From the NCBI RefSeq assembly GCF_900142845.1, contig NZ_FSRU01000001.1, forward strand, positions 2,976,001-3,040,000: DNA of 64,000 bases. The letters run 5' to 3'. Position 1 is the first letter of the stretch. Each line of letters starts with the position of its first letter. Position numbers and translations under genes: made by a program. This document shows, piece after piece, positions 35,930-45,075 of the stretch. The notes under the pieces were generated by a model. That model had not been told where the DNA came from and did not search any database. It saw only the letters and a program-made list of their open reading frames with translations. This DNA is from Paraburkholderia phenazinium (GTDB taxonomy: Bacteria; Pseudomonadota; Gammaproteobacteria; Burkholderiales; Burkholderiaceae).

Positions 35930-37383
35930 TGCCGTCACGTCCATTCGCCGAACAGCACGCGCTGTGGTCCGACGCGCAGCACGACGCCGCGTCGCTGCTG
36001 GCCGCTCGTCTGGAAAGTGGCGACTTCGACACCGTGCGCTTTGCGTTTCCCGATCAGCACGGCATCTTGCGCGGCAAAACGCTCGTTGCTGCAGAAGCCG
36101 CGCGCGCGCTGCGCTCGGGCGTTGGCTTCACGTCCACGATGTATGCGAAAGACACGTCGCATCGCTCGGTGTTCTCCGTGTTCACCAGGGAAGGTGGACT
36201 CGGCCTCGACAACATGGCGGGCACATCCAACAGCGTGCTGCTGGCCGACCCCACTACGTTCAAGGCGCTGCCGTGGAGCCCGCGTACGGGCTGGCTGCTC
36301 TGTGATGCGTATCTGCCCGACGGACGGGCGGTGCCCTATGCAACCCGTCCGATCCTCGCGAAAGCAAACGCGTTGCTCGCGGAGCGAGGCTGGCAGTTGA
36401 CAACCGGCCTCGAGGTCGAGTTTCACGTTTTTCGCGTGACCGATCCGCATATGCAACCGGAAGATGCGGGACAGCCCGGACGTCCTGTCGATGTCGAACT
36501 GCTGACGCATGGCTATCAATATCTCACGGAGTCGCGTTACGACGCCGTCGACGGCTTGATGCAGTTGCTGCGCGAAACGTGTGAGCGACTTGAGCTGCCG
36601 GTCAGTTCGCTGGAGATCGAGTTCGGTCCTAGCCAGTTCGAGTTCACCTTTGCGCCGCAATCCGCGGCGGCATCGGCTGACGCCATGTTGCTGTTTCGCA
36701 GCGCCGTCAAACAGGTGTGCGCCCGACACGGCTATCACGCGACCTTCATGTGCCGCCCACGCATTCCGAACGTCGTGTCGAGCGGCTGGCATCTGCATCA
36801 GTCGCTTGTGTCGATTGATGCTGCAGACGCGGGTTCCAATCTGTTCAAGCCCGATGCGACCGGACATCCCCTATCGCCGCTCGGCCTTCAGTTCATGGGC
36901 GGCCTGCTCAGACACGCGAGTGCATCGACGCCGTTCGCGACGCCGACCATCAACGGATACAAGCGTTTCAGAAGCCAGTCTCTAGCGCCGGATCGCGCAT
37001 GCTGGGCGCACGACAATCGCGGCGCCATGCTGCGCGTGCTCGGTGGCGTGGGCGATAACGCGACGCGCATCGAAAACCGCATTGGCGAACCTGCGGCGAA
37101 TCCCTACCTCTATTTTGCTTCGCAGATCTTCTCCGGCCTCGATGGGGTCGATCAGGCCATCCATCCTGGCGAGTCGGCCGATCAACCGTATTCATCGCCC
37201 GCGCCACGCTTGCCGACCACCCTGGCGGCTGCGCTCGATGCGCTGGCCGCGGATGAAGTCTTACGTTCCCAGTTTGGGCCTGGGTTTGTCGACTACTTCA
37301 TTCATCTGAAGCGCGCCGAGCTGGAGCGGTATCAAGCTGAAGTGTCCGAGTGGGAGCAACGCGAGTACTTCAATCTGATGTAG
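35929..37383 (+). CDS. glutamine-synthetase-like gamma-glutamyl ligase
   Basis: A 484-residue GS fold protein. The N-terminal beta-grasp (DTVRFAFPDQHGILRGKTL) is followed by the catalytic domain with LEVEFHVF, EIEFGPSQFEFTF, and YKRFRSQSLAP. It is not housekeeping GlnA: it is longer at the N-terminus, and it lacks the tyrosine adenylylation segment that I would expect near the C-terminus. GS-like enzymes in degradation clusters (PuuA, IpuC, TdnQ) attach glutamate to amines before oxidation. The ATG overlaps the Rieske stop by one base (TGATG), so they are co-translated. It probably glutamylates an amine substrate or intermediate. Confidence 0.88.
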   Translation: MPSRPFAEQHALWSDAQHDAASLLAARLESGDFDTVRFAFPDQHGILRGKTLVAAEAARALRSGVGFTSTMYAKDTSHRSVFSVFTREGGLGLDNMAGTSNSVLLADPTTFKALPWSPRTGWLLCDAYLPDGRAVPYATRPILAKANALLAERGWQLTTGLEVEFHVFRVTDPHMQPEDAGQPGRPVDVELLTHGYQYLTESRYDAVDGLMQLLRETCERLELPVSSLEIEFGPSQFEFTFAPQSAAASADAMLLFRSAVKQVCARHGYHATFMCRPRIPNVVSSGWHLHQSLVSIDAADAGSNLFKPDATGHPLSPLGLQFMGGLLRHASASTPFATPTINGYKRFRSQSLAPDRACWAHDNRGAMLRVLGGVGDNATRIENRIGEPAANPYLYFASQIFSGLDGVDQAIHPGESADQPYSSPAPRLPTTLAAALDALAADEVLRSQFGPGFVDYFIHLKRAELERYQAEVSEWEQREYFNLM

Positions 37384-37633
37384 ATCCGTGTGGCCGTGGT
37401 GCAAATAGGTGGCGAGATCGTATTCATCAACCGGGATGGGGCTTCTCGAACCTGCGTTTCTAGTTGCCCCCAGACTTTGGACACAATCGCTTAACCTTTG
37501 ACGTGCGCCTACACCGATGCCCTGATAGTGGCGGCGCGGGCGATTCTCAGACTATTGCACAACGCTTGGGCTCGGGATTCCATCGAACCAGCCGGTTGTT
37601 TCGCCTGGGCCGCGATGCAGTCTTCAGGCACGC

Positions 37634-38479
37634 TCACTCGGGAACAAAGCCCGTTTTACCCTCCAACATCACGGACCCGGCAATGTCCTTTTGCGCCTGT
37701 AGGGCGGCCAGACTCCTGGTGTAGCCGGCTTCCAGCACTCCATAGGCATCACCGCCCAGGACGGTGCGCAGCGGCGGCTCCGGCATCTGGCTGATCGTAT
37801 AGATAGCGTCGGCCATTTTCACGGGATCGCCCGAAGCATTTGCGTCACCGTTTTCCTCGATCCAGCGACGTAGCTTGCCAACCGCGCTGCCCTTGTAGTC
37901 TTCAAGTTCCTGAGTCCAGTGGATATTGGCCACGAAGCCGGTCCTGATAGAGCCCGGTTCAATAATGATGGTCTTGATGCCGAACTCGGAGACTTCCTGG
38001 GCCACCGCTTCGGCAAAGCCTTCAAGTCCGAACTTCGCGGCGTGATATAGCGCGCCTCCCGGGAAGGCGGCACGTCCGCCGACGCTACTGACATGGATGA
38101 ACGTGCCGCGCTTCTTTGCGCGCAGCGTGCCGAGGAATGCACGAGTGACATGGATGGGCGCGAGCAGATTCAGGGTGATCTGCTGCTGGATATCAGCTTC
38201 GCTCATTTCCTCCATCGCGCCAATCACGGCGCCGCCCGCATTGTTCACGACTACGTCGACATCGGGATGGCGCGCTGCGACGCTTTGAACCTGTTCGCGA
38301 TTGGTCAAGTCGACCGACTCAACTTCGAGCAGATCCGGCCACGCCTGCTTCAGCGCCTGCATCGCTTCAACACGGCGCACCGCTGCAATCACAGGATGCC
38401 CCTCGGCAAGCACCTTTGTCGTGAGGGCGAGCCCCAGACCGCCAGACGCACCGGTAATGAACCACTTCTGACCAGACAT
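37634..38479 (-). CDS. SDR-family oxidoreductase (classical active site)
   Basis: A 281-residue SDR with TGASGGLG (8-15), NNAGG (about 79-83), and an intact Ser-Tyr-Lys site: HVSSVGG then Y-x3-K (YHAAK) 13 residues after the second serine. The length and TRSLAALQAQKDIAGSV C-terminus fit 'oxidoreductase, SDR family' proteins often annotated as retinol-dehydrogenase-like. Start ATG at 38479 begins MSGQKWFITG. It is convergent with the GS-like gene and divergent from a LysR gene 282 bases away, which may regulate it. It does not belong to the Ser-to-Gly group of the neighbouring island. Confidence 0.88.
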   Translation of the reverse strand: MSGQKWFITGASGGLGLALTTKVLAEGHPVIAAVRRVEAMQALKQAWPDLLEVESVDLTNREQVQSVAARHPDVDVVVNNAGGAVIGAMEEMSEADIQQQITLNLLAPIHVTRAFLGTLRAKKRGTFIHVSSVGGRAAFPGGALYHAAKFGLEGFAEAVAQEVSEFGIKTIIIEPGSIRTGFVANIHWTQELEDYKGSAVGKLRRWIEENGDANASGDPVKMADAIYTISQMPEPPLRTVLGGDAYGVLEAGYTRSLAALQAQKDIAGSVMLEGKTGFVPE

Positions 38480-38761
38480 TATGCCGTTCTCCCTTCAAAT
38501 TGCGTGACTCAGGACATACCCACTGCTCATTCCGGTTGCCCTCACGATGGCGGGCCGTTTCTGGTCCCTCGCCGGCGTGATGACAACTAGCGTTGGCCAC
38601 ATGGTCGGTGTAAGGCAGGCGTGCGCAACGACCTCGTGCTGTCGGCTTTCCGCGAAGGCCGATCCTGTACATCAAACCACGCGTAGACTTCAGTTTGGGA
38701 TCGTCTCGACCGATGCGTCCAATACTTCGTTTTCATCCATTTAATGCTTGGAAGGTATCAG

Positions 38762-39676
38762 ATGGAACTTCGGCACTTGCGGTACTTCGTCGTCGTTGGC
38801 GAAGAGCAGCATTTTGGACGTGCGGCTGAGCGCCTCCGTGTTGCTCAGCCCTCCCTGTCGCGGCAGGTCCGGGATTTGGAGAGCGAACTGGGATTCCCTC
38901 TGTTCGACCGATTGCCGCGAGGAGTTCGATTGAGCGCAGCGGGGAAACTGTTCCTGGACGACTCGCGACGCATCTTGCAAGATGTCGATGAGGCGAGGCG
39001 TCGCGCCGAGCGGATCGCCCTTGGCAGAGCCGGTACGCTTCGAATCGGAATTGCCACGGCGTTGTCCTGGCATGCAATGGTTGTCGACTCGATTCGCGAA
39101 CTTCGGCGCCGACAGCCAGATGCGGAGTTGATGCTGCACCACATGCTTTCTATTCATCAGATTGAAGCAGTCTTGTCGGGCCGGCTGGATGCCGGGTTTT
39201 CCGCTGCCATCACGCCGTGGCACAAGGATCTGGCGCATTGGGAGTTCGCGCAAGACAGGATCCTGCTTGCAGTGCCCAAAGGTCACCCCTTAACGAAGCG
39301 GCAAGGAATTCGATTGCGGGATCTGCAGGACATGCCGTTCATCTGGTTCCAGCGATGGGCTAATCCAGGCTTCGATGATCAATTGATGCGGGCGTGTGCT
39401 CGTGGCGGCTTGCGCGCTCCGCACATCGTCCAGGAGGCAATGGACCGCGACACACTATTGGGTCTTGTGCAATGCCAGATTGGAATCGCCTGGTCAACAG
39501 AGTCGACGCGTTGGCACTGCCCTCGAAGCGTTGTGTTACTTCCGGTTGTTGACATGAATGTCCGGCTCCCGTTCAATCTAATCTGGAAAAAAGACAATTC
39601 GTCGCCCTTACTGCAGAAGTTTGTCGCTCAGGTACAGGCGGAGGGCAATTCTGTCCAGTCACACCGGCCGGAGTAA
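38762..39676 (+). CDS. LysR-type transcriptional regulator
   Basis: A 304-residue regulator: MELRHLRYFVVVGEEQHFGRAAERL is the winged helix-turn-helix start, followed by SQPSLSRQ-type recognition helix (AQPSLSRQVRDLE). The effector domain starts near 90. GGAAGG lies seven bases before the ATG at 38762. It is transcribed away from the SDR gene at 37634-38479 with 282 bases between; no clean LysR dyad was found there. The pair is a common regulator/target arrangement. Confidence 0.92.
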   Translation: MELRHLRYFVVVGEEQHFGRAAERLRVAQPSLSRQVRDLESELGFPLFDRLPRGVRLSAAGKLFLDDSRRILQDVDEARRRAERIALGRAGTLRIGIATALSWHAMVVDSIRELRRRQPDAELMLHHMLSIHQIEAVLSGRLDAGFSAAITPWHKDLAHWEFAQDRILLAVPKGHPLTKRQGIRLRDLQDMPFIWFQRWANPGFDDQLMRACARGGLRAPHIVQEAMDRDTLLGLVQCQIGIAWSTESTRWHCPRSVVLLPVVDMNVRLPFNLIWKKDNSSPLLQKFVAQVQAEGNSVQSHRPE

Positions 39677-39857
39677 GCGCTTGATGCAGAGGCATAGTCC
39701 CGAAGCTATCGTCGTTTTGAGTTTTGACACGGCCTCGGCCGTGAGCCGCAGGTATCAGGCGCGTTCGATTGCGCTCATATGCATCCGGTCGAATCAGGGA
39801 ATAACTGACGCATCGCCACGGTCTTGCAGGTATGACAGACTCGAAACGGGTGATCAA

Positions 39858-40148
39858 ATGAACATCGTCGACATGGCACATGCATCGGGATTTGCCGTCA
39901 TCCTGGACGGCAGAATCGGTCGCGAGGAATACCAGAGCGTATGCGGTTCGGTATCGGCATTACAGCGATTCGCCGAAGCGGTACGTCAGGACGCGGCGAG
40001 TCAGCGCGAATCTGCGCCGCTGAAGTCGCCGCCGGCTGATCTGTCTGGACGGTTACGCCGCAGTTTTATTGGAGGTACGAGAAAATCTGGCGGCCAGGCG
40101 GCGTTTGCTCGTCGCGCGTCGCACAACGCTTGCCGGATGCAGTCATGA
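39858..40148 (+). CDS. small protein of unknown function, 96 aa
   Basis: The sequence begins NIVDMAHASGFAVILDGRIGREEY, which resembles a group of short Burkholderia proteins of unknown function that I recall only from general familiarity. About 50 residues fit that group; the remaining C-terminal half is basic and may be divergent. The ATG at 39858 is supported by this similarity; no strong ribosome site is seen. Its stop overlaps the ATG of the next gene (ATGA), so the two are coupled. Confidence 0.55.
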   Translation: MNIVDMAHASGFAVILDGRIGREEYQSVCGSVSALQRFAEAVRQDAASQRESAPLKSPPADLSGRLRRSFIGGTRKSGGQAAFARRASHNACRMQS

Positions 40149-40906
40149 CGGCGCAGATGCAAACCGTTCTGCGTCGGTTGCAGCTTGGGTCTGGCGTGGT
40201 GTTGCTGATCTACCTCTTTCTTCATCTGGTCAATCACGCGCTCGGGATCTGGTCACTCGAACTGGCTGGACGTGGCCTTGCTTTAGCGCTATGGCTCTGG
40301 CACAGCACACCTGGAACGATTGCGTTGTACGGTGCGGCTGCGCTCCACTTTGCGCTGGCCGTGCGCACGATATACGGGCGCCGTCACTGGACGTTACCGT
40401 TAGCTGAGTGGGTTCGCCTGTGGGCAGGACTCAGCCTGCCGCTGCTGCTTATCCGCCATGCAGTGACGACCCGGCTCGCGTCCTCGCTCTATGGCTTCGA
40501 GCCTGACTATGAGCGCGTCGTGATCGTCCTGCTAACGAGTGGTACGCAGGGTTTGCAGCTTGCGCTGCTCGCGCCTGGATGGATACACGGATGCCTCGGA
40601 CTATGGTTTCGATTGCGTCACTTCCCGTGGGCGCGCCGCATGAAACCAGCACTGTTGGCTTTGGTCGCCCTATTGCCATTACTATCCGCGGCAGGCTTTA
40701 TCCGGATGATGCGAGCTGTCGAGGCGAAGAGCGTTGTACTTGCGGCCCCCGATCCAATCCTGATTGCGCATCGGCTCACCCTGGATGTCTGGCGTCACGA
40801 TCTCGTGACCTTCTATTTGTCCCTGATCGTCAGCGCGTTTGCCGCAGGCCAATTGCGCAACGGCCTTGAACGCCGGAGGTTGCGGAAAATTTCGCTGAAT
40901 TCGTGA
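40145..40906 (+). CDS. membrane domain of a class III adenylate cyclase-type protein, C-terminal catalytic part missing
   Basis: A 253-residue polytopic membrane protein with about six helices and histidines typical of a haem b or succinate-dehydrogenase-like membrane domain (LHLVNHALG, IRHAVTTRLA, GWIHGCLGLWFRLR). It resembles the N-terminal half of adenylate/guanylate cyclases that continue into a 2Fe-2S ferredoxin and a cyclase domain; here the frame stops right after the last helix (RRRLRKISLNS). No ferredoxin or cyclase sequence follows in any frame. It is either a natural stand-alone membrane subunit or the remnant of a longer gene. Coupled by ATGA to the small gene before it. Confidence 0.7.
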   Translation: MTAQMQTVLRRLQLGSGVVLLIYLFLHLVNHALGIWSLELAGRGLALALWLWHSTPGTIALYGAAALHFALAVRTIYGRRHWTLPLAEWVRLWAGLSLPLLLIRHAVTTRLASSLYGFEPDYERVVIVLLTSGTQGLQLALLAPGWIHGCLGLWFRLRHFPWARRMKPALLALVALLPLLSAAGFIRMMRAVEAKSVVLAAPDPILIAHRLTLDVWRHDLVTFYLSLIVSAFAAGQLRNGLERRRLRKISLNS

Positions 40907-41007
40907 CACGGCTACGACCCTGCGCGAGAGCGCCGCTGCTGAGTCGCAGGACCGAGGCCAGCACCTCCAGGATTTTCTGGTCTTCGTCCCGGGTCTGGAT
41001 TGTTTTT

Positions 41008-41025
41008 CCGACATCGTGATGTCGG
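41008..41025. repeat. perfect 8-bp inverted repeat between convergent genes
   Basis: CCGACATC-GT-GATGTCGG. It lies in the 230-base gap between the cyclase membrane-domain gene and the end of the ADP-ribosylglycohydrolase gene. T-rich sequence follows on the plus side (TCAATTTCTG) and T-rich sequence precedes it, so it may be a weak bidirectional terminator. No gene was recognised in the gap. Confidence 0.4.
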
Positions 41026-41136
41026 TCAATTTCTGTTTCAAGACCTTCTCTCGCTGAACTGACCTGCCTGGCGGTCAATCCGGTGGCCGACCCTTCGGCC
41101 GCAACAGCCCACCGGGCGCCGGGACCCGGGCGCCAT

Positions 41137-43254
41137 TCAGGACGTTCTGGCGGATTCCGGTCTACTGCTCACCCGTATCTCGGCAGTGGACAGTGCGCCC
41201 TCGTTGATCACGAGCCCGATCCCGCCATTCTCGTAGCCTTCCGTGGTGTCGCTGATCGAGAAGACGGGCTGCCCGTCGATCGAGCAGTCGATCTCGCTGC
41301 CGCTCAGCGTCACCGACATCGGATAGGATTGCTCGAGATTCCACGAGTACGCCTTCTCGGCGAGTACCGTCCGCTTGCCATCCCTGACCTTGATAAGGCG
41401 CAGATAGCCGTCGCGCGACAGAAGCATGGCGTAATAGCGGCGCAACCCCTGAACCCGAACCGCTAGTCCACCCTCGTGTCCCAGGTGGATAACGATGCTC
41501 GACGATACGGTGTAGTCGCTCCACTGCCGTGTGCCATGAATGATGATGCCTTCGCCCACGCTTTGCGAAATACGGAATGCCGCCGGAAAATTCTTGCTGA
41601 AGATGCTCACGCTATTGATCCACGCGAGACGCCAGAAATCGCCCGGCTCGTCGGGGCGGCGCAGACGAAGCTCCGGCGGTCCGTCACAGCGGAGATAGTC
41701 GACGAGAATCACCCCCTTGGCCTGCGGCGCAGCGGTCGCCAGATTGAAGCCGATTTGCTGGATCGGCTGGCCGCCGGTATCGGGCAGGCGCCAGCGCAGC
41801 AACGTGCTTTGCCCAGGGGCCAGCGTCTGCGACTCGCCGTCGATCGTGTTCAGCGTATCGCCTTTGCCATACACTTTTAGCCGAAGGTTGACGGACACGG
41901 GCGCCGAGTTGCCCGGCCCGGCGGCAATGCTCGCCTCGACCCATTGCCCCGGGTAGATGAGCGGCGTAGCCATCAACTCGTACACCGGCATTTGCGGCGC
42001 ATTGGGTGGCGAAAAAGTCGGCGTCATCGCCGACAGCTTCTGACCCGGCGCGAGAGACTGGATGCGCAGTGCAAGCTTGCCGCCGCTGTTCTCCACGCTC
42101 AACGCGCCCGGCGAACCACTCCTCGTGTCGGCCTCAAAACCCTGCACGCTGCCCGGCAATGAGAAGTGAAAGAGCGCACCGTTCTTTGGCCTATCCGGTG
42201 CGGGCATGCCGGCGAGCTGGTGGCCGAACCCGGCGATCTGGTAGGCAATCCGCACCGCATCGGTGACCGCGTTGCCGCCATCGGCCGAAGAGATCAGCAT
42301 CCGGTCCGCGATCGGGCCGCGCCAGTCAGGCCCCGCATCCACGCCTGCGAGCCCAAGCTTGATGCCCAGCAAACAACCGAGATTGCCCGAATTGCAGTCG
42401 GTGTCCCAGCCGGACGTGTTGACTATCATCAGCGCCTTTTGCAGGTCGTCCGGCGCGTAAAGCAGACTCATGATGATGAGTGCGTGATTGGGCACCACAT
42501 GGCAGTTGCCTGGGAATTTGTCGTAGCCGTAGTGGTCCTGGATGCGTTGACGGCAATCGCGCCATTCCGGCAGTTCGGCGTGCCAGCGGCGCACGTCGGC
42601 AATCAGGCGGGCGATCAGACTGTCCTCGGGAATCACGGAAAGCCCAACTTCAATCAGATGGGTGACGTCATCCGAAACGAATGCTTCGGCCTCCATGGCA
42701 GCGAGCAACTTCGCCGCATGAACGGCCTCACCATCATGGCTCACCTTCGCGGCCTGTTCGGCGAGGCGCGCTGCGAGCTGGGGCTGGCCGGGCGCGACCA
42801 TGGCCCAGCCGTCAATGAAGATCTGCGCGCCGATCTGTTCCGCGACGGTTTGCCCGTTGACGGCAATGGAGCCGCTCGCGGGCGCCGGAACGCCTCGCTT
42901 CAGGTTTAGCCATGCCGTATGCTCGCTGGAGTTGCCGCTGCCGCCCCACCAGAGAATCGCGCGGTTCTCGACAATATTGTTGAGCCACGTCTTGCCGATT
43001 TCCTCGGCCGAGAGTTCCGGCTTGACACCGTGCTCTTCGAACGCACGTAGAAATGTGAAGGTGCCGGCGACGTCGTCGTCGGTCACGACGAGCGGAACGC
43101 CTAGCCGGTCGTGAACGTAGTAGTCGATAGTGCCAAGCTCCGCCATGATGCGCTGATGAGTCCAGTTTTCGAAAGGCCTGCCGAGGAATACGCCGATAAG
43201 CTTACCGAGCACGCCGGCGTAGACGCGTTCCAGATAATCTTGCTGAAGAGACAT
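41137..43254 (-). CDS. ADP-ribosylglycohydrolase family protein with C-terminal LamG-like domain
   Basis: A 705-residue protein. The first ~380 residues are an ADP-ribosylglycohydrolase/DraG fold: VYAGVLGKLIGVFLGRP start, TDDDVAGT (58-64) and WDTDCNSGN (about 281) supplying the dinuclear magnesium site. Residues about 550-705 look like a concanavalin/LamG-type jelly roll (YAMLLSRDGYLRLIKV, IDCSIDGQPVFSI). The start at 43254 has AGAGG upstream; longer frames are not conserved. No signal peptide is visible. It sits last in an ABC importer operon under a LacI regulator, so it probably cleaves an N-glycosidic or ribosyl bond of the imported compound rather than reversing protein ADP-ribosylation. 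Confidence 0.87.
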   Translation of the reverse strand: MSLQQDYLERVYAGVLGKLIGVFLGRPFENWTHQRIMAELGTIDYYVHDRLGVPLVVTDDDVAGTFTFLRAFEEHGVKPELSAEEIGKTWLNNIVENRAILWWGGSGNSSEHTAWLNLKRGVPAPASGSIAVNGQTVAEQIGAQIFIDGWAMVAPGQPQLAARLAEQAAKVSHDGEAVHAAKLLAAMEAEAFVSDDVTHLIEVGLSVIPEDSLIARLIADVRRWHAELPEWRDCRQRIQDHYGYDKFPGNCHVVPNHALIIMSLLYAPDDLQKALMIVNTSGWDTDCNSGNLGCLLGIKLGLAGVDAGPDWRGPIADRMLISSADGGNAVTDAVRIAYQIAGFGHQLAGMPAPDRPKNGALFHFSLPGSVQGFEADTRSGSPGALSVENSGGKLALRIQSLAPGQKLSAMTPTFSPPNAPQMPVYELMATPLIYPGQWVEASIAAGPGNSAPVSVNLRLKVYGKGDTLNTIDGESQTLAPGQSTLLRWRLPDTGGQPIQQIGFNLATAAPQAKGVILVDYLRCDGPPELRLRRPDEPGDFWRLAWINSVSIFSKNFPAAFRISQSVGEGIIIHGTRQWSDYTVSSSIVIHLGHEGGLAVRVQGLRRYYAMLLSRDGYLRLIKVRDGKRTVLAEKAYSWNLEQSYPMSVTLSGSEIDCSIDGQPVFSISDTTEGYENGGIGLVINEGALSTAEIRVSSRPESARTS

Positions 43255-43321
43255 GAGTGGCACCTCTGCATACGGTACGGTTGACGAAGGTGGTGAAAGA
43301 CCGGGTCGCGTAAAGCGGCAC

Positions 43322-44155
43322 TCAGCCTTTGACCGATCCGCTTGCCATGCCTTCGATAAAGCGGCGTTGCATGACAAGAAAAAAAGCGACCATCGGCGCG
43401 ACGATAATAAGCGCCGCGGCCATGATTTCGCCCCAATCGCTGCTGTACTGACCGCCCATCGAGTAGAAGCGGACCACGGCGGTCTGCACGGCGTGTCCTT
43501 GCAGGAACGTCGTCGAGATCAGGAATTCGTTCCAGGTGTTCATGCCCGCGATCACCGCTACGGTCAAAAGTCCCGGCGAAACGAGCGGAAGCGTGACGCG
43601 GCTGAACACCTGCCAACGCGTCGCACCGTCCATGATCGCGGCCTCTTCTATCTCCACCGGAATCGCCAGAAAATAAGTGCGCAGCAAAAAGATCGAAAAC
43701 GGACTGTAGATCGCCGTATAGATCAGCGAGGTCGCGAAGATACTGTCCACGAGGTTCAACTTCGCAAAGCCGAAGTACAGCGGGAACAGGTAGAGCTGGA
43801 TAGGCAAGGTGGTGGTGGCGAGAAAGTACACCGCAATCCAGCGGGAGCCACGCACTTTCTGCCGGGCGAGCGCATACGCCGCCATCGAACCCGTCGCGCA
43901 GATCAGCACGACCGTCAGACCGGTCACTTTCACGCTATTGAGCAGCGACCTCGCCATCTCTGCGTCGCGCCACGCCCGTGCGAAATTGATCCACTGCGGC
44001 ACGTGCGGCAGTGACAGCGGATCGGCCACGATCTCCGCGCTCGTCTTCAGCGCGCTGACGACCATCAACGCAAGCGGGAACAGTGCGACGACGGCGCCCA
44101 GCGCGAGGATCACATAAGTGATCGTCAAGGTGCCTCGGCTTATCGCATGGTTCAC
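43322..44155 (-). CDS. carbohydrate ABC transporter permease (MalG type)
   Basis: A 277-residue permease with six helices; the EAA loop is EEAAIMDGATRWQVFSRVTLPL (about 180-201, split). The C-terminal FIEGMASGSVKG is the usual MalG/UgpE ending. Overlaps the preceding permease gene by four bases. It acts with that permease, a separately encoded ATPase (none is in the operon, so a shared MalK/MsmK-type ATPase is likely) and the binding protein at 45076-46440. Confidence 0.93.
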   Translation of the reverse strand: MNHAISRGTLTITYVILALGAVVALFPLALMVVSALKTSAEIVADPLSLPHVPQWINFARAWRDAEMARSLLNSVKVTGLTVVLICATGSMAAYALARQKVRGSRWIAVYFLATTTLPIQLYLFPLYFGFAKLNLVDSIFATSLIYTAIYSPFSIFLLRTYFLAIPVEIEEAAIMDGATRWQVFSRVTLPLVSPGLLTVAVIAGMNTWNEFLISTTFLQGHAVQTAVVRFYSMGGQYSSDWGEIMAAALIIVAPMVAFFLVMQRRFIEGMASGSVKG

Positions 44156-44991
44156 GATTCAAGCTCCTGTTGCTGAACGCGAACATAGAAGATCGTCGCT
44201 ACCAACCCGAACAGACTGATCACCAGCGCCACAGCGGCAGCCGGCCCCATCGTGAAGTTATAAAATGCGTAGCGATACGAAAGCGTCGAGAGCACTTCGC
44301 TCGAAAACGCGGGTCCTCCTTGGGTCAGCACATAGACAAAGTCGAACGCGAGAAACGACCAGATCACGGTCATGATCATCATCAGCACGATGGTGGGCCG
44401 GATCGCCGGAAGCAGGATGTAACGCATCAGTTGGAAGTAGCCGGCGCCGTCGAGCCGGGCCGCTTCGATCTGTGCGCGATCGACCTGACGGAAAGCCGCG
44501 AAAAATATCACGGCCATAAAGCCCCACCAGTGCCAGAGATCGACGGAGGCAACGGCCAACAATGCCGTGGACGGATGCGCGAGGGGGTCGTCGAGGTGGA
44601 ACCCGAAGATATGCAGCCACCCTATCAGCCCGCCATCCGGGTTATAGATCATCCCCTGCCACACCCGGGCGATCACCACGGTCGCGATGATAGCGGGAAG
44701 AAAATAGACAATCTGGAAAAAGGTCCGTCCTTTCCGCACCATCAGCAGCAAGGACGCAGCGACGAGGCCCATGATGATCGGCACCGTCAGGAATAGCGCG
44801 GTCCACTTGACGTTGTTGAGAAGCGCCGAGGAAAACACGGGATCGGCGAACATCGCGCGAAAATTGTCGAACCCTGCGAACACGGGATCCGACGTGCCGT
44901 CCCAGCTGACAAACGCCATGGCAACGGTGAGCAACGCCGGGATCAGGATGATCAGCAGGTTAATCAGCAAGGCTGGAAAGAGAAACCACAT
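44152..44991 (-). CDS. carbohydrate ABC transporter permease (MalF type)
   Basis: A 279-residue permease with about six helices and EAA loop IEAARLDGAGYFQLMRYILLP. An in-frame TGA lies four codons before the ATG at 44991, so this start is the only ATG; the protein therefore begins directly at its first helix, without the usual short cytoplasmic tail. The binding-protein gene lies 84 bases upstream, with a strong hairpin between them. Confidence 0.9.
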   Translation of the reverse strand: MWFLFPALLINLLIILIPALLTVAMAFVSWDGTSDPVFAGFDNFRAMFADPVFSSALLNNVKWTALFLTVPIIMGLVAASLLLMVRKGRTFFQIVYFLPAIIATVVIARVWQGMIYNPDGGLIGWLHIFGFHLDDPLAHPSTALLAVASVDLWHWWGFMAVIFFAAFRQVDRAQIEAARLDGAGYFQLMRYILLPAIRPTIVLMMIMTVIWSFLAFDFVYVLTQGGPAFSSEVLSTLSYRYAFYNFTMGPAAAVALVISLFGLVATIFYVRVQQQELES

Positions 44992-45023
44992 AAGGTCAGC
45001 TCACAGCGGCATTTGAACGATTT

Positions 45024-45051
45024 AGCGCGGCAGCTTCATGAGTGCCGCGCT
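45024..45051 (-). repeat. intercistronic hairpin between binding-protein and permease genes
   Basis: AGCGCGGCA (45024-45032), ten-base loop, TGCCGCGCT (45043-45051): a perfect 9-bp GC-rich stem. There is no U-run, so it is more likely an mRNA-stabilising or attenuating element that raises binding-protein output over permease, as in malE-malF operons. Confidence 0.6.
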
Positions 45052-45075
45052 TATTGGGCACATCAGCGGGGCGAT

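Noticed and set aside
37384..37633. possible relic between the GS-like gene and the SDR
   Set aside because: Several short frames were examined on both strands and none resembled a known protein or transposase; it is treated as ordinary spacer.
40907..41136. ferredoxin or cyclase remnant after the membrane domain
   Set aside because: All frames were read for C-x4-C-x2-C or cyclase motifs and none was found.
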